Positions 1 through 7,870 of a stretch of 64,000 nt of DNA are shown in pieces. The DNA is from Modestobacter lapidis (GTDB lineage: Bacteria; Actinomycetota; Actinomycetes; Mycobacteriales; Geodermatophilaceae): positions 248,001-312,000 of the forward strand of contig JABAKE010000001.1 of the NCBI GenBank assembly GCA_019779905.1. The letters run 5' to 3'. The position numbers and the translations under genes were made by a program. Within the stretch, counting starts at the first letter, position 1; each line of letters begins with the position of its first letter. Under the pieces are notes generated by a model. It searched no databases. It was not told where the DNA came from and saw only the letters and a program-made list of their open reading frames with translations.

Positions 1-141
<141 letters not shown>

Positions 142-142
<1 letters not shown>

Positions 143-1179
143 TGTACGGGATCAACACCGACGATCCGGCCACCCACAGCGGTGCCGTCGACCTCCGCTC
201 GGACACCCTGACCCGCCCCACGGCGGCCATGCGCCGCGCGATGGCCGAAGCCGAGGTGGGCGACGACGTCTACCGCGAGGACCCCACGGTCAACGCGCTG
301 GAGGAGCGGGTCGCCGACCTGTTCGGCCACGAGGCGGCCCTCTTCGTCCCCTCCGGGACGATGGGCAACCAGATCGGCCTGCGGCTGGTCTGCGAGCCCG
401 GCCAGGAGGTGCTGGGCGACGCCGACTGCCACGTGCTCACCTACGAGATGGGCGCCGCGGCCGCGCTGTTCGGGTTGTCCAGCCGCACCGTCGTGTCCGA
501 TGGCGGGCGGTTGTCGGCCGACCAGCTGATCGCCCAGGTGCGCCCGCACGGCGACTGGCACCTCACCGCCACCGCCGCCATCGCCGTGGAGAACACGCAC
601 AACCGGGGCGGTGGCCTGGTCCAGCCGCTGGCCGAGCTGGAGAAGCTGTTCGAGTGGTCGCGCGGGGCCGGGGTCAACGTGCACCTGGACGGCGCGCGCA
701 TCTTCAACGCGCACGTGGCCTCCGGCGTGGCCCTGTCCACCTACGGGGGGCTGGCCGATACGGCGTCGGTCTGCCTGTCCAAGGGCCTGGGCGCGCCGAT
801 CGGCTCGGTCCTGGTGGCCGGGGCCGAGCGGATCGCCGCCGCCCGGCTGTGGCGCAAGCGGCTCGGCGGCGGCATGCGCCAGGTCGGCGTGCTGGCCGCG
901 GCCGCCCAGTACGCCCTCGACCACCACCTCGAGCGGCTGGCCGAGGACCACGAGCACGCCCGGCTGCTCGCCGAGCGGCTCGGGGTCGACCCGGCGACGG
1001 TGGAGACGAACATCGTCGTCGTCGAGGGCGTCCAGGCCCCGCTGGTCGCCGAGGTCGCCAAGGCCCAGGGCGTGCTGGTCGGCCAGGTCAGCCCCACCCG
1101 GATCCGGCTGGTCACCCACCTCGGCGTCGACCGGGCCGGCGTCGAGCACGCGGCGAAGGTGGTCGGCGAGCTGCTGTGA
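142..1179 (+). CDS. ltaE: Low-specificity threonine aldolase, PLP-dependent
   Basis: A 345-residue protein starting at the ATG that overlaps the aroG stop. It begins with the family hallmark [12 protein letters not shown] (residues 16-27) and has the fold type I PLP lysine in [12 protein letters not shown] (K214) and [10 protein letters not shown] around residue 181. Enzymes of this family cleave L-threonine or allo-threonine to glycine and acetaldehyde in the cytoplasm. Length and motifs are normal for the family. An open frame extends further upstream, but that part is the aroG coding region in another frame, so the ATG at 142 is preferred. It is followed by a dispersed repeat that may act as its terminator. 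Confidence 0.9.
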
Positions 1180-1200
1180 CATCGCGACCCTTCGGGCCGC

Positions 1201-1285
1201 ACCGCGGCCAGGTGCCGTCCCCCGGTCTGGGCTGAGCCGCTGCGCCGGTCCCGGTCGGGGAGCCTCCGCCCCCCGCGACCGGTCC
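1201..1285 (+). repeat. Dispersed intergenic repeat, copy A
   Basis: About 85 bases beginning 21 bases after the ltaE stop. It matches 29975-30056 closely and in the same order: ACCGCGGCCAGG, GCCGT, a TGAGCCG block, GGGAGCCTCCG (GGGGAGCCTCCG here) and CCGGTCC. The 3' half can fold, with CCGGTC and GACCGG as outer arms and GGGG/CCCC inside. Both copies lie just after a plus-strand stop codon, which suggests a terminator-like mobile repeat. Confidence 0.65.
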
Positions 1286-1400
1286 CGGCAGCGCCTGCCG
1301 GCGCGGCCGTGGGCGCTTTTCCGGTGCCCGGCCTCCCATGGCCACGGCGCAGCCGACATGCTGTGCGGTACCTGAGCCCGTCGACGGAAAGAGGCTCGCC

Positions 1401-2864
1401 GTGGAGGAAGTCGTCCCCGCCCTGGGTACCGCCCCGCTGCTGCTGATCGCGGTGGCGGCGGTCGCCGTCCTGCTCGTCTTGATCATGAAGTTCAAGGTCC
1501 ACGCCTTTGTGGCCCTGGTCCTGGTCAGCCTGCTCACCGCGCTGGCCACCCGGATCCCGGTCGGTGAGGTCATCGACACCATGCTGGCCGGCTTCGGCTC
1601 CACCCTGGCCAGCGTCGCGCTGCTCGTCGGCCTGGGCGCGATGATCGGGAAGCTGCTGGAGGTCACCGGCGGCGCCACCGTCCTGGCCGACTCGCTGATC
1701 AACCGGTTCGGCGAACGCCGCGCACCGCTCGCCCTCGGGGTGGCCTCGCTGCTGTTCGGCTTCCCGATCTTCTTCGATGCCGGCCTGGTCGTCTTCCTGC
1801 CAATCATCTTCAGCGTCGCCCGGCGCTTCGGCGGGTCGGTGCTGCTCTACGCGCTGCCGGCGGCCGGCGCCTTCGCGGTCATGCACGCCTTCGTGCCGCC
1901 GCACCCGGGGCCGGTGGGTGCCGGTGACATCCTCGGCGCCGACATCGGCCTGCTGGTCGTCGTCGGGCTCGTCATCGGGGTGCCCACCTGGTTCATCGCC
2001 TCCTACCTGTTCAGCCAGTGGATCGGCCGGCGCGTCGACGTGCCGGTGCCCAGCACCCTGGCCGGCCGTCGCTCGGAGGCGGACGATCCCCGGGTCGAGG
2101 CCACCGACGTCGAGGACGGCGCCGGGCCCGCCGCCGGCACCGCGGGCGCCACCGCGACCGGGACGGCCACCCGCACCACCCCGCCCCGGTTCAGCACCGT
2201 GCTGGCGCTGCTGCTGCTGCCCCTCGTGCTGATCCTGCTCAACACCGGGTTCAGCACCCTGGCCACCGCTGGTGCGGTCGACGGCGAGGCCACCTGGCTG
2301 CAGGCCCTGGTCCTCCTCGGCCAGACCCCGATCGCCCTGCTGATCACCCTGCTGGTGGCGGCGGTCGTGCTGAGCCGGGAGCGCTTCAGCCGGGCAGAGA
2401 CCGAGGACCTGCTCAACTCCTCGATCGGCCCGGTCGCCGCGATCATCCTGATCACCGGCGCGGGCGGGATGTTCGGCGGCGTGCTGCGGGCGAGCGGGAT
2501 TGGCACGGCGCTGGCGAACAGCCTGGAGTCCATCGGGCTGCCGGTCATCGTCGCCGCCTTCGTGATCGCGACCTGCCTGCGGGTCGCCCAGGGGTCGGCC
2601 ACCGTCTCCCTGCTGACCACCGCCGCGCTCATCGCCCCGGCGGTGGCGGAGAACGACCTGTCCCGGCTGGACGCCGCGCTGGTGGTGATCGCGATCGCCT
2701 GCGGCGCCACCGTGCTCAGCCACGTCAACGACTCGGGGTTCTGGCTGGTCGGCCGGTTCCTGGAGATGGACGTGAAGACGACGCTGAAGACCTGGACGGT
2801 GATGGAGACGCTGATCGGCGTGGTCGGGTTCGCGATCGCCTGGCTGCTCAGCCTGGTGGTCTAG
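1401..2864 (+). CDS. GntP-family gluconate/organic acid permease
   Basis: A 487-residue, almost wholly hydrophobic protein with about 12 predicted membrane segments. The run GFPIFFDAGLVVFLPIIFSV, the AFVPPHPGP stretch and a C-terminal VNDSGFWLVGRF motif are characteristic of the GntP (gluconate:H+ symporter) family. A polar Gly/Ala/Thr-rich insertion near residues 215-260 forms a cytoplasmic loop. The GTG at 1401 is preferred because GGAAAGAGG lies just upstream; an ATG at 1338 would add 21 residues unlike the family. The substrate is not evident: gluconate, glycerate or another sugar acid is possible. It appears to be a single gene, with the next gene convergent. Confidence 0.85.
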   Translation: MEEVVPALGTAPLLLIAVAAVAVLLVLIMKFKVHAFVALVLVSLLTALATRIPVGEVIDTMLAGFGSTLASVALLVGLGAMIGKLLEVTGGATVLADSLINRFGERRAPLALGVASLLFGFPIFFDAGLVVFLPIIFSVARRFGGSVLLYALPAAGAFAVMHAFVPPHPGPVGAGDILGADIGLLVVVGLVIGVPTWFIASYLFSQWIGRRVDVPVPSTLAGRRSEADDPRVEATDVEDGAGPAAGTAGATATGTATRTTPPRFSTVLALLLLPLVLILLNTGFSTLATAGAVDGEATWLQALVLLGQTPIALLITLLVAAVVLSRERFSRAETEDLLNSSIGPVAAIILITGAGGMFGGVLRASGIGTALANSLESIGLPVIVAAFVIATCLRVAQGSATVSLLTTAALIAPAVAENDLSRLDAALVVIAIACGATVLSHVNDSGFWLVGRFLEMDVKTTLKTWTVMETLIGVVGFAIAWLLSLVV

Positions 2865-2880
2865 AGAGCCGATCAGCCGA

Positions 2881-3795
2881 TCAGCCGGCCAGCGGGATGG
2901 CGTCCACCAGGGCGCCGTCCCGCAGGCTGGTCAGCAGCGCGATGTCCTTCGCGTGCCCGTCGTCCGCGCTGGGCGTCTCCACGACCACCGGGACGCCGGC
3001 CAACGCCCGGTGGGCGAGCAGTTCGGCGAACGGCGCGGTGCCGTACGGACCGGAGCCGATCGAGCCGGCGCCGATCGTGGTGTGCCGGTCGCGGGTGGAG
3101 CCGCAGGCGTCCAGCGAGTCGTTGGCGTGCACCAGCCCCAACCGGCCCGGGCCGACGGTGGCCACCAGCGCGTCCAGGGTGGCGGTCATCCCTCCGGGGA
3201 CGGAGAAGTCGTGGCCGGCCGCCCAGGCGTGACAGGTGTCGAAGCAGACCCCGACCGCCGGGTGGTGCTCGAGGGCGGCGAAGTAGGGGCCGAGGTCCTC
3301 CACCGTCGCGGCCAGCGACTTCCCGCCACCGGCGGTGGGCTCGATCAGCAGCCGCGGCCCGCCGTCGGGCAGGTCCGCCAGCAGCGGCAGCAGCCGCTCG
3401 TGCAGCTGCCCCAGCGCCGCCTCGTACCGGTCCGCTCCGACGGCGGACCCGGCGTGCACCACGACCCCCGCACAACCCAGCTGCGCCCCCCGGGCGAGGT
3501 TGTGCGCGATGGTGGCGACCGACTGGGCGACGGTGGCCTCGCTGGGGGAGCCGACGTTGACCAGGAACGGCGTGTGGATGAACGACGGCACGCCGCGCTC
3601 GGCGCAGCCGGCGGTGAAGGCCGCGTCCTGCCGGGGGTTGCCGGCGCTGGGCTTCCAGCCGCGCGGGTTGCCGACGAAGACCTGGACGGCGCGGGCGCCG
3701 ACGGCGTCGGTGTAGGCCAGCCCGCCCGTGGCGAGCCCGCCCTTGATCTGGATGTGGGCGCCGATCGGGGGCACGGTGGAACGAAGGGAGGTCAC
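2881..3795 (-). CDS. nfo: Endonuclease IV, AP endonuclease
   Basis: A 304-residue TIM-barrel protein. The family metal ligands are visible: VVVHAGS, LIEPTAGGG, VCFDTCHAWAAGHD, LVHANDS, DRHTTIGAG and a C-terminal VVETPS. Endonuclease IV cleaves DNA 5' to abasic sites and uses three zinc ions. Length is normal. It lies 10 bases downstream of the kinase gene on the same strand and is probably in its operon, while the GntP gene converges on it 16 bases away. Nearby DNA-damage genes (dnaE-type and dinB) are separate units; no LexA box is seen at this gene. Confidence 0.93.
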   Translation of the reverse strand: MTSLRSTVPPIGAHIQIKGGLATGGLAYTDAVGARAVQVFVGNPRGWKPSAGNPRQDAAFTAGCAERGVPSFIHTPFLVNVGSPSEATVAQSVATIAHNLARGAQLGCAGVVVHAGSAVGADRYEAALGQLHERLLPLLADLPDGGPRLLIEPTAGGGKSLAATVEDLGPYFAALEHHPAVGVCFDTCHAWAAGHDFSVPGGMTATLDALVATVGPGRLGLVHANDSLDACGSTRDRHTTIGAGSIGSGPYGTAPFAELLAHRALAGVPVVVETPSADDGHAKDIALLTSLRDGALVDAIPLAG

Positions 3796-3805
3796 GAGGA
3801 AGAGG

Positions 3806-5821
3806 TCACCCGAAGCTGATGAGGATGCGGACGGTGCTGCCCTGGTCGACGACCTCGCCGGCCCGGGGGCTCTGCTGGAACACGCGATCGCCGGCGATGA
3901 ACGTCTCCGGGTCGGCCTCGAGACCGACGGCCGCCAGCGCGGCGACCGCCTCGTCCTCGGACATCGAGCGCACGTCGGGCACCGTCACCTGCGGCACGCC
4001 GACGGACACCTGGATGGTGACGGTGCTGCCGTAGGGCTGGGGATCGTCGCCGGGCCCCGGGTCCACCGCCATGACCGCGCCGGCCGGCACGTCGGCGCTG
4101 CGGCCCTCGGTGCGCTCGACGGTGAAGCCGTCCGCCTCGAGGTTCGCCGTGGCGGCCTCGGGGCTCTGGCCCACCACGTCGGGTACCTGGACCGGCGCCC
4201 GGCCGGAGCTGACGACGACGATCACCGACTGGTCGCGGCGCAGGTCGGTGCCGGCGGGCGGGTCGAAGGAGATGACGCCGCCCTCGGGCACGGTGTCGCT
4301 GAACCCGGACGCCGGCACCAGCGGGATGGGCTGCTCGACGAGGGCGGCCTGCACCTCCTCCAGCGGCTGGCCCACCAGGTCGACGGGGATGCTGAACCGC
4401 TCGGGGCCCTTGGAGACCACGATGTCCACGTCCGAGCCGCGGATGAGCCGGCCCTCGGTGGGGTCGGCGGAGATCACGTTCCCCTCGGGGACGTCCTCGC
4501 TGAACTGCTCGTCGGCGAGGACCGGGTCCAGCCCGGCCTCCTGGACCAGGCCGACCGCGGTCTGCTCCGGCTGGCCGACCAGGGACGGCACGTCGGTCCA
4601 GCGTCCCTCGCCCAGCCACCAGCCGACCGCCCCGATGGTGATCGCGAGGAGGAGGACCAGGGCGACGCCCAGCCGGGCGCGGCGCCGCCGGATGTGCGGC
4701 GGCACCCCGGGCCGGATCGCGGCCGAGCGGGCGGAGATCCCGGGGCGTGCCCCGGAGACCGAGGTGGTCGGCCCGGGGCCCATCCCCGGCAGCATGGAGG
4801 TGCCGCGGGCGCGGTCGGGCCCGCCCAGCACCTGGGTGTGCGGCTCGCCGTCCCGACCGGGGCTGCTGGGGTGCCGCGGGCGCGGCGTGGTCGGCCGGTT
4901 CGTCGGGCGCAGCGTCCCGGGGCCGCCGGCCGCCTGGCCGGTGGGCACCGGCACCCGGGCGAGGCCCAGGTCGGCGCGGACGTCGGCGATCTCGGCGAGC
5001 AGCGCTCCGGCGTCCAGCGGGCGGGCCGAGGGCTCGCGGCGGGTGGCCCGGGTGACCAGCTCGTCGACCTGCCACGGAACCGTCGCCACCTCGGTCGAGG
5101 GGGCCGGGACGTCGTGGTGCACGTGCTGGTAGGCCACCGCCAGGGCGCTGTCGCCGCCGTAGGGCGGGTGGCCGGTCAGCAGCTCGAACAGCATCACCCC
5201 GGCGGCGTAGACGTCGCTGCGGGCGTCGCCGCGGCCGCGCTCGAGCTGCTCGGGGGAGAGGTAGGCGACCGTGCCGATGAGCACGCCGCCGGTGGCGGTG
5301 TGGCTGGTCTGCCCGGTGCCGGTGACCGCCCGGGCCAGGCCGAAGTCGGCCACCTTGACCTGACCGTCGACGGAGATGAGCACGTTCTCGGGCTTGACGT
5401 CGCGGTGCACGATCCCGGCCCGGTGGGCCGCGGTCAGCCCGCCCAGCACCGGCTCCAGGACGGCGAAGGCCTCGCCCACGGTGAGCCGGCCGCGGGCCTG
5501 CAGCAGGTCGCGCAGCGTGCGGCCGCGGACGAGGTCCATGACCAGGTACACCAGCCCCTGGTCGCTGCCCTGGTCGCTGACGCCGACGACGTTGGGGTGG
5601 TTGAGCATGGCCGCGGCGCGGGCCTCACGGGTGAACCGGTCGACGAACGCCGGGTCGTGGGCGAGATGCTCGGCCATCACCTTGACCGCGACCGTGCGGT
5701 TCAGCCGGAGATCGGTGGCGGCGTAGACGGTGGACATGCCGCCACGTGCCAGGTGCTCCTCGAGGCGGTATCGCCCCTCGAGCACGAGGCCGACCACGGG
5801 GTCGGTCACGACGGTCTCCAC
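3806..5821 (-). CDS. pknL: PknL-like Ser/Thr protein kinase with four PASTA domains
   Basis: A 671-residue membrane kinase. The catalytic domain (about 18-290) has a glycine loop LARGGMSTVY, AVKVM lysine K47, HRDVKPEN (D141) and DFG 159-161. A proline/arginine-rich linker leads to one membrane segment (about 384-401) and then four extracellular PASTA repeats (about 406-671), which in relatives sense peptidoglycan or muropeptides. The next gene, divergent, encodes an Rv2175c-like protein, the known substrate partner of PknL in M. tuberculosis, which supports the name. Mycobacterial PknL, as I recall, lacks PASTA repeats, so this protein is PknB-like in architecture but PknL-like in position. 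The start is a GTG 7 bases after a TAGACT box. Confidence 0.88.
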   Translation of the reverse strand: METVVTDPVVGLVLEGRYRLEEHLARGGMSTVYAATDLRLNRTVAVKVMAEHLAHDPAFVDRFTREARAAAMLNHPNVVGVSDQGSDQGLVYLVMDLVRGRTLRDLLQARGRLTVGEAFAVLEPVLGGLTAAHRAGIVHRDVKPENVLISVDGQVKVADFGLARAVTGTGQTSHTATGGVLIGTVAYLSPEQLERGRGDARSDVYAAGVMLFELLTGHPPYGGDSALAVAYQHVHHDVPAPSTEVATVPWQVDELVTRATRREPSARPLDAGALLAEIADVRADLGLARVPVPTGQAAGGPGTLRPTNRPTTPRPRHPSSPGRDGEPHTQVLGGPDRARGTSMLPGMGPGPTTSVSGARPGISARSAAIRPGVPPHIRRRRARLGVALVLLLAITIGAVGWWLGEGRWTDVPSLVGQPEQTAVGLVQEAGLDPVLADEQFSEDVPEGNVISADPTEGRLIRGSDVDIVVSKGPERFSIPVDLVGQPLEEVQAALVEQPIPLVPASGFSDTVPEGGVISFDPPAGTDLRRDQSVIVVVSSGRAPVQVPDVVGQSPEAATANLEADGFTVERTEGRSADVPAGAVMAVDPGPGDDPQPYGSTVTIQVSVGVPQVTVPDVRSMSEDEAVAALAAVGLEADPETFIAGDRVFQQSPRAGEVVDQGSTVRILISFG

Positions 5822-5828
5822 GTGGACG

Positions 5829-5834
5829 AGTCTA
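5829..5834 (-). promoter_or_regulatory. -10 box of the kinase gene, leaderless start
   Basis: On the minus strand TAGACT lies 7 bases before the GTG start at 5821, so transcription probably begins at or next to the start codon. No ribosome binding site is present. No convincing -35 box was seen. Confidence 0.5.
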
Positions 5835-5999
5835 GGAGCGTCGGCGCGGAGACGAACCCAACGACGCGGGGTGCGCGGGGCCCTGGTGACGGAGTCGCCA
5901 CACTGGCACCAGAGGGGCTCACCGGACCCGCACGACGGCGTCGCAGGGCGTCACCGCAGCGGCCGCCGCGTCCCCGGGCCGGTGGGTCCGTCGGGCTGG

Positions 6000-6020
6000 C
6001 CATAGGCTGACAGCCTATGG
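6000..6020 (+). promoter_or_regulatory. Perfect palindrome over the -10 box and start codon of the Rv2175c-like gene
   Basis: Two perfect 10-base arms, CCATAGGCTG (6000-6009) and CAGCCTATGG (6011-6020), separated by one A. The left arm contains the -10 box TAGGCT (6003-6008) and the right arm contains the ATG start (6017-6019). The 8-base gap between -10 and ATG suggests a leaderless transcript. The position is that of an autoregulatory operator, and the gene itself encodes a helix-turn-helix protein. Binding is inferred. Confidence 0.55.
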
Positions 6021-6340
6021 ACACGCTCACTCCCGCGGAGGTCGCCGCGCAGCTCGGGGTCTCCAGCAACCGGGTTCGTCAGCTGATCCGCGACCGTCGG
6101 CTCATGGCGGTGCCCGGCAGCGGCAACGGCAAGATTCCCGCCGACTTCCTGCAGAACGGCGAGGTGCTGCGGCATCTGCCGGGTCTGCTCACCGTGCTGG
6201 CCGACGGCGGCTTCTCCGAGGAGGAGGCCTTCGACTGGCTCTTCCAGCCCGACGACTCCCTGCCGGGCACCCCCGTGCAGGCGCTGCGCGACGACCGGCA
6301 CACCGAGGTCACCCGGCGCGCGCAGGCCCTGGCGCTCTGA
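6017..6340 (+). CDS. Rv2175c-family DNA-binding protein
   Basis: A 107-residue cytoplasmic protein. The N-terminal helix-turn-helix (LTPAEVAAQLGVSSNRVRQL, about residues 4-23) is followed by GKIPADFL and a C-terminal domain typical of the Rv2175c family. In M. tuberculosis Rv2175c is phosphorylated by PknL, which reduces its DNA binding (recalled literature). Here it is divergent from a PknL-like kinase, the same pairing. The start ATG is leaderless behind TAGGCT. It is followed 29 bases later by the lycopene cyclase genes and could be co-transcribed with them. Confidence 0.88.
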   Translation: MDTLTPAEVAAQLGVSSNRVRQLIRDRRLMAVPGSGNGKIPADFLQNGEVLRHLPGLLTVLADGGFSEEEAFDWLFQPDDSLPGTPVQALRDDRHTEVTRRAQALAL

Positions 6341-6369
6341 TCCCATGGGCGCACTGACCCGATGAGCCC

Positions 6370-6714
6370 ATGGGGCACCTGACCTACGCGGCGCTGCTGG
6401 TGGGCTGCCTGGTGGTCACCGCGCCGCTGGAGCTGCTGCTGGGCGTGCGGGTGTACGCCCGCTGGCGGCGGCTGGTGCTCGCCGTGCTCCCCGAGTTCGT
6501 CGTCTTCGTGGTGTGGGTGCTGTACGCCATTTCCGCAGGCCACTGGGCGTACAGCGACGAGCTCACGATCGGCGTCCGGCTGCCCGGGGGGATGCCGGTG
6601 GAGGAGGTGCTGTTCTTCGTCGTCGTCCCGGTGTGCGCGGTGCTGGCGCTGGAGGCGGTGCGAAAGGTGACCGGCTGGGACGCGGGTTATCCGAGCGAAG
6701 AGGCTGAACGGTGA
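6370..6714 (+). CDS. crtYc: Lycopene cyclase small subunit, first half
   Basis: A 114-residue protein with about three membrane segments and the motif GMPVEEVLFFVVVP near residues 75-88, which carries the acidic PxE(E/D) signature of actinobacterial heterodimeric lycopene cyclases. It should work with crtYd, which overlaps it by four bases (ATG at 6711, TGA ending 6714), to cyclise lycopene ends in the membrane. The start context has no clear ribosome binding site. An imperfect 18-base duplication (CCCATGGGCGCACTGACC and a near copy) lies just before and over the start. The beta or epsilon ring type cannot be told from sequence alone. Confidence 0.85.
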   Translation: MGHLTYAALLVGCLVVTAPLELLLGVRVYARWRRLVLAVLPEFVVFVVWVLYAISAGHWAYSDELTIGVRLPGGMPVEEVLFFVVVPVCAVLALEAVRKVTGWDAGYPSEEAER

Positions 6715-7058
6715 GCTACTCGGCGCTGGCGGTCGCCGCGGTGATCGCCGTCCTGGTGGTCGACCTGGCAGTGCTGCGCACCCGGCTGGTCACCCGGGCG
6801 GTGTTCTGGGTCGCCTACGCCATCGTCATCACGTTCCAGTTGCTGATGAACGGTGTGCTCGCCGGTCTGGACGTGGTCACCTACGACCCGGCCGCGATCT
6901 GGGGCCCGCGGATCGCCTACGCGCCGGTGGAGGACCTGCTGTTCGGCTTCGCCATGGTGACCCTGACCCTGGCCAGCTGGGCGGCGGTCAACCGGCGGGC
7001 GAACACCGCCAGGCGGCGCGACCCGGGCACCCGCACCCGGCGGTCGAGCACCCGGTAG
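6711..7058 (+). CDS. crtYd: Lycopene cyclase small subunit, second half
   Basis: A 115-residue, three-segment membrane protein. The motif YAPVEDLLFGFAMVTLTLA (about 72-90) is the second PVE(D/E) signature of heterodimeric lycopene cyclases. It overlaps crtYc by four bases. Its last 47 codons (6917-7058) overlap the 3' end of crtB on the opposite strand; the C-terminal tail after ASWAAVN is Arg-rich and probably dispensable, so part of it may simply be read-through of antisense DNA. The function depends on pairing with CrtYc. Confidence 0.82.
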   Translation: MSYSALAVAAVIAVLVVDLAVLRTRLVTRAVFWVAYAIVITFQLLMNGVLAGLDVVTYDPAAIWGPRIAYAPVEDLLFGFAMVTLTLASWAAVNRRANTARRRDPGTRTRRSSTR

Positions 7059-7870
7059 CCGGCGCGCTCGATCTCGGTGAGGATCCCGCCGTACAGCGCG
7101 GTGGCCGCTCGCACGCAGTCGCGCGACTCCGGGGCCAGCATCGGGGTGCCGGGGGCGGCGTCGTCGTAGCGGCGGCGGGTGATGGCCACCATCTCCCGCA
7201 TCAGCTCGCGGAACCCGGCGTCGAAGCGCTTGGCCGCGAGCTGCTCGCGGGTCACCCCGTGCGCGGCCATCAGGTCCTCGGGCAGGTAGACCCGGCCACG
7301 GTCGACGTCCTCGCCGACGTCGCGGAGGAAGTTGGTCAGCTGGAAGGCCTCGCCCAGCGCGATCGCGTGCGGGGCGGCCTCCTCCCGGGTCACCCCGCGC
7401 GCGGTGCCCAGCACGGGCAGTACCTGCAGGCCGATGACCGACGCGGAGCCCCACATGTAGCGGTCCAGGGCGGCGAGGTCGGGGTAGCCCGCGACGTCGA
7501 GGTCGCTGCTCATCGCGGCCAGGAAGTCGATCAGGTGCTCGACCGGGATCGCGTAGCGGCGGACGGTGTGCACCAGCGCCAGCCGCACCGGGTCGGCGGA
7601 CCAGCCGGCGTCGAGTTCGGCCAGCGCCGCCCGGGACCAGGCGGCCAGGTCGCCGCGCGGGTCGGCGCCGGGGACGTCGACCAGGTCGTCGGCGGTACGG
7701 GCGGCGGCGTAGAGCGCGTGCACGGCCGGACGCCGGTCGGGGGTGAGCAGCCGGGTGGCCAGGTGGTAGCTCTTGCCGTGCTCGGCGTTGATCGCCGCGC
7801 AGTGCCGGTAGGCGGCGTCCAGGGCGGCCTGCTGCGCCGCCCGCGAGGCCGGCGGCACGGGCGGCGTCAC
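6917..7870 (-). CDS. crtB: Phytoene synthase
   Basis: A 317-residue enzyme joining two geranylgeranyl diphosphates to phytoene. The two Asp-rich motifs of the squalene/phytoene synthase family are present: YAAARTADDLVD (about 45-56) and LTNFLRDVGEDVDRGRVYLP (about 170-189). The GTG start at 7870 overlaps the crtI stop as GTGA, which fixes the start; a longer open frame upstream is the crtI region in another frame. The C-terminus (SRRLAVFARRLTAAQ) still looks family-like where it crosses crtYd on the other strand. It is the last gene of a crtE-crtI-crtB operon. Confidence 0.93.
   Translation of the reverse strand: MTPPVPPASRAAQQAALDAAYRHCAAINAEHGKSYHLATRLLTPDRRPAVHALYAAARTADDLVDVPGADPRGDLAAWSRAALAELDAGWSADPVRLALVHTVRRYAIPVEHLIDFLAAMSSDLDVAGYPDLAALDRYMWGSASVIGLQVLPVLGTARGVTREEAAPHAIALGEAFQLTNFLRDVGEDVDRGRVYLPEDLMAAHGVTREQLAAKRFDAGFRELMREMVAITRRRYDDAAPGTPMLAPESRDCVRAATALYGGILTEIERAGYRVLDRRVRVPGSRRLAVFARRLTAAQLARVRVTMAKPNSRSSTGA

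Noticed and set aside
741-2723. Long minus-strand open frame of 660 codons opposite ltaE and the GntP gene
   Set aside because: Composition is Gln/Gly/Arg/Asp-rich without domain features, and it is antisense to two well-supported genes; a high-GC shadow frame.
3728-6010. Plus-strand open frame of 760 codons over the kinase gene
   Set aside because: Antisense to a kinase with all catalytic motifs; low-complexity His/Gly/Arg composition typical of shadows.
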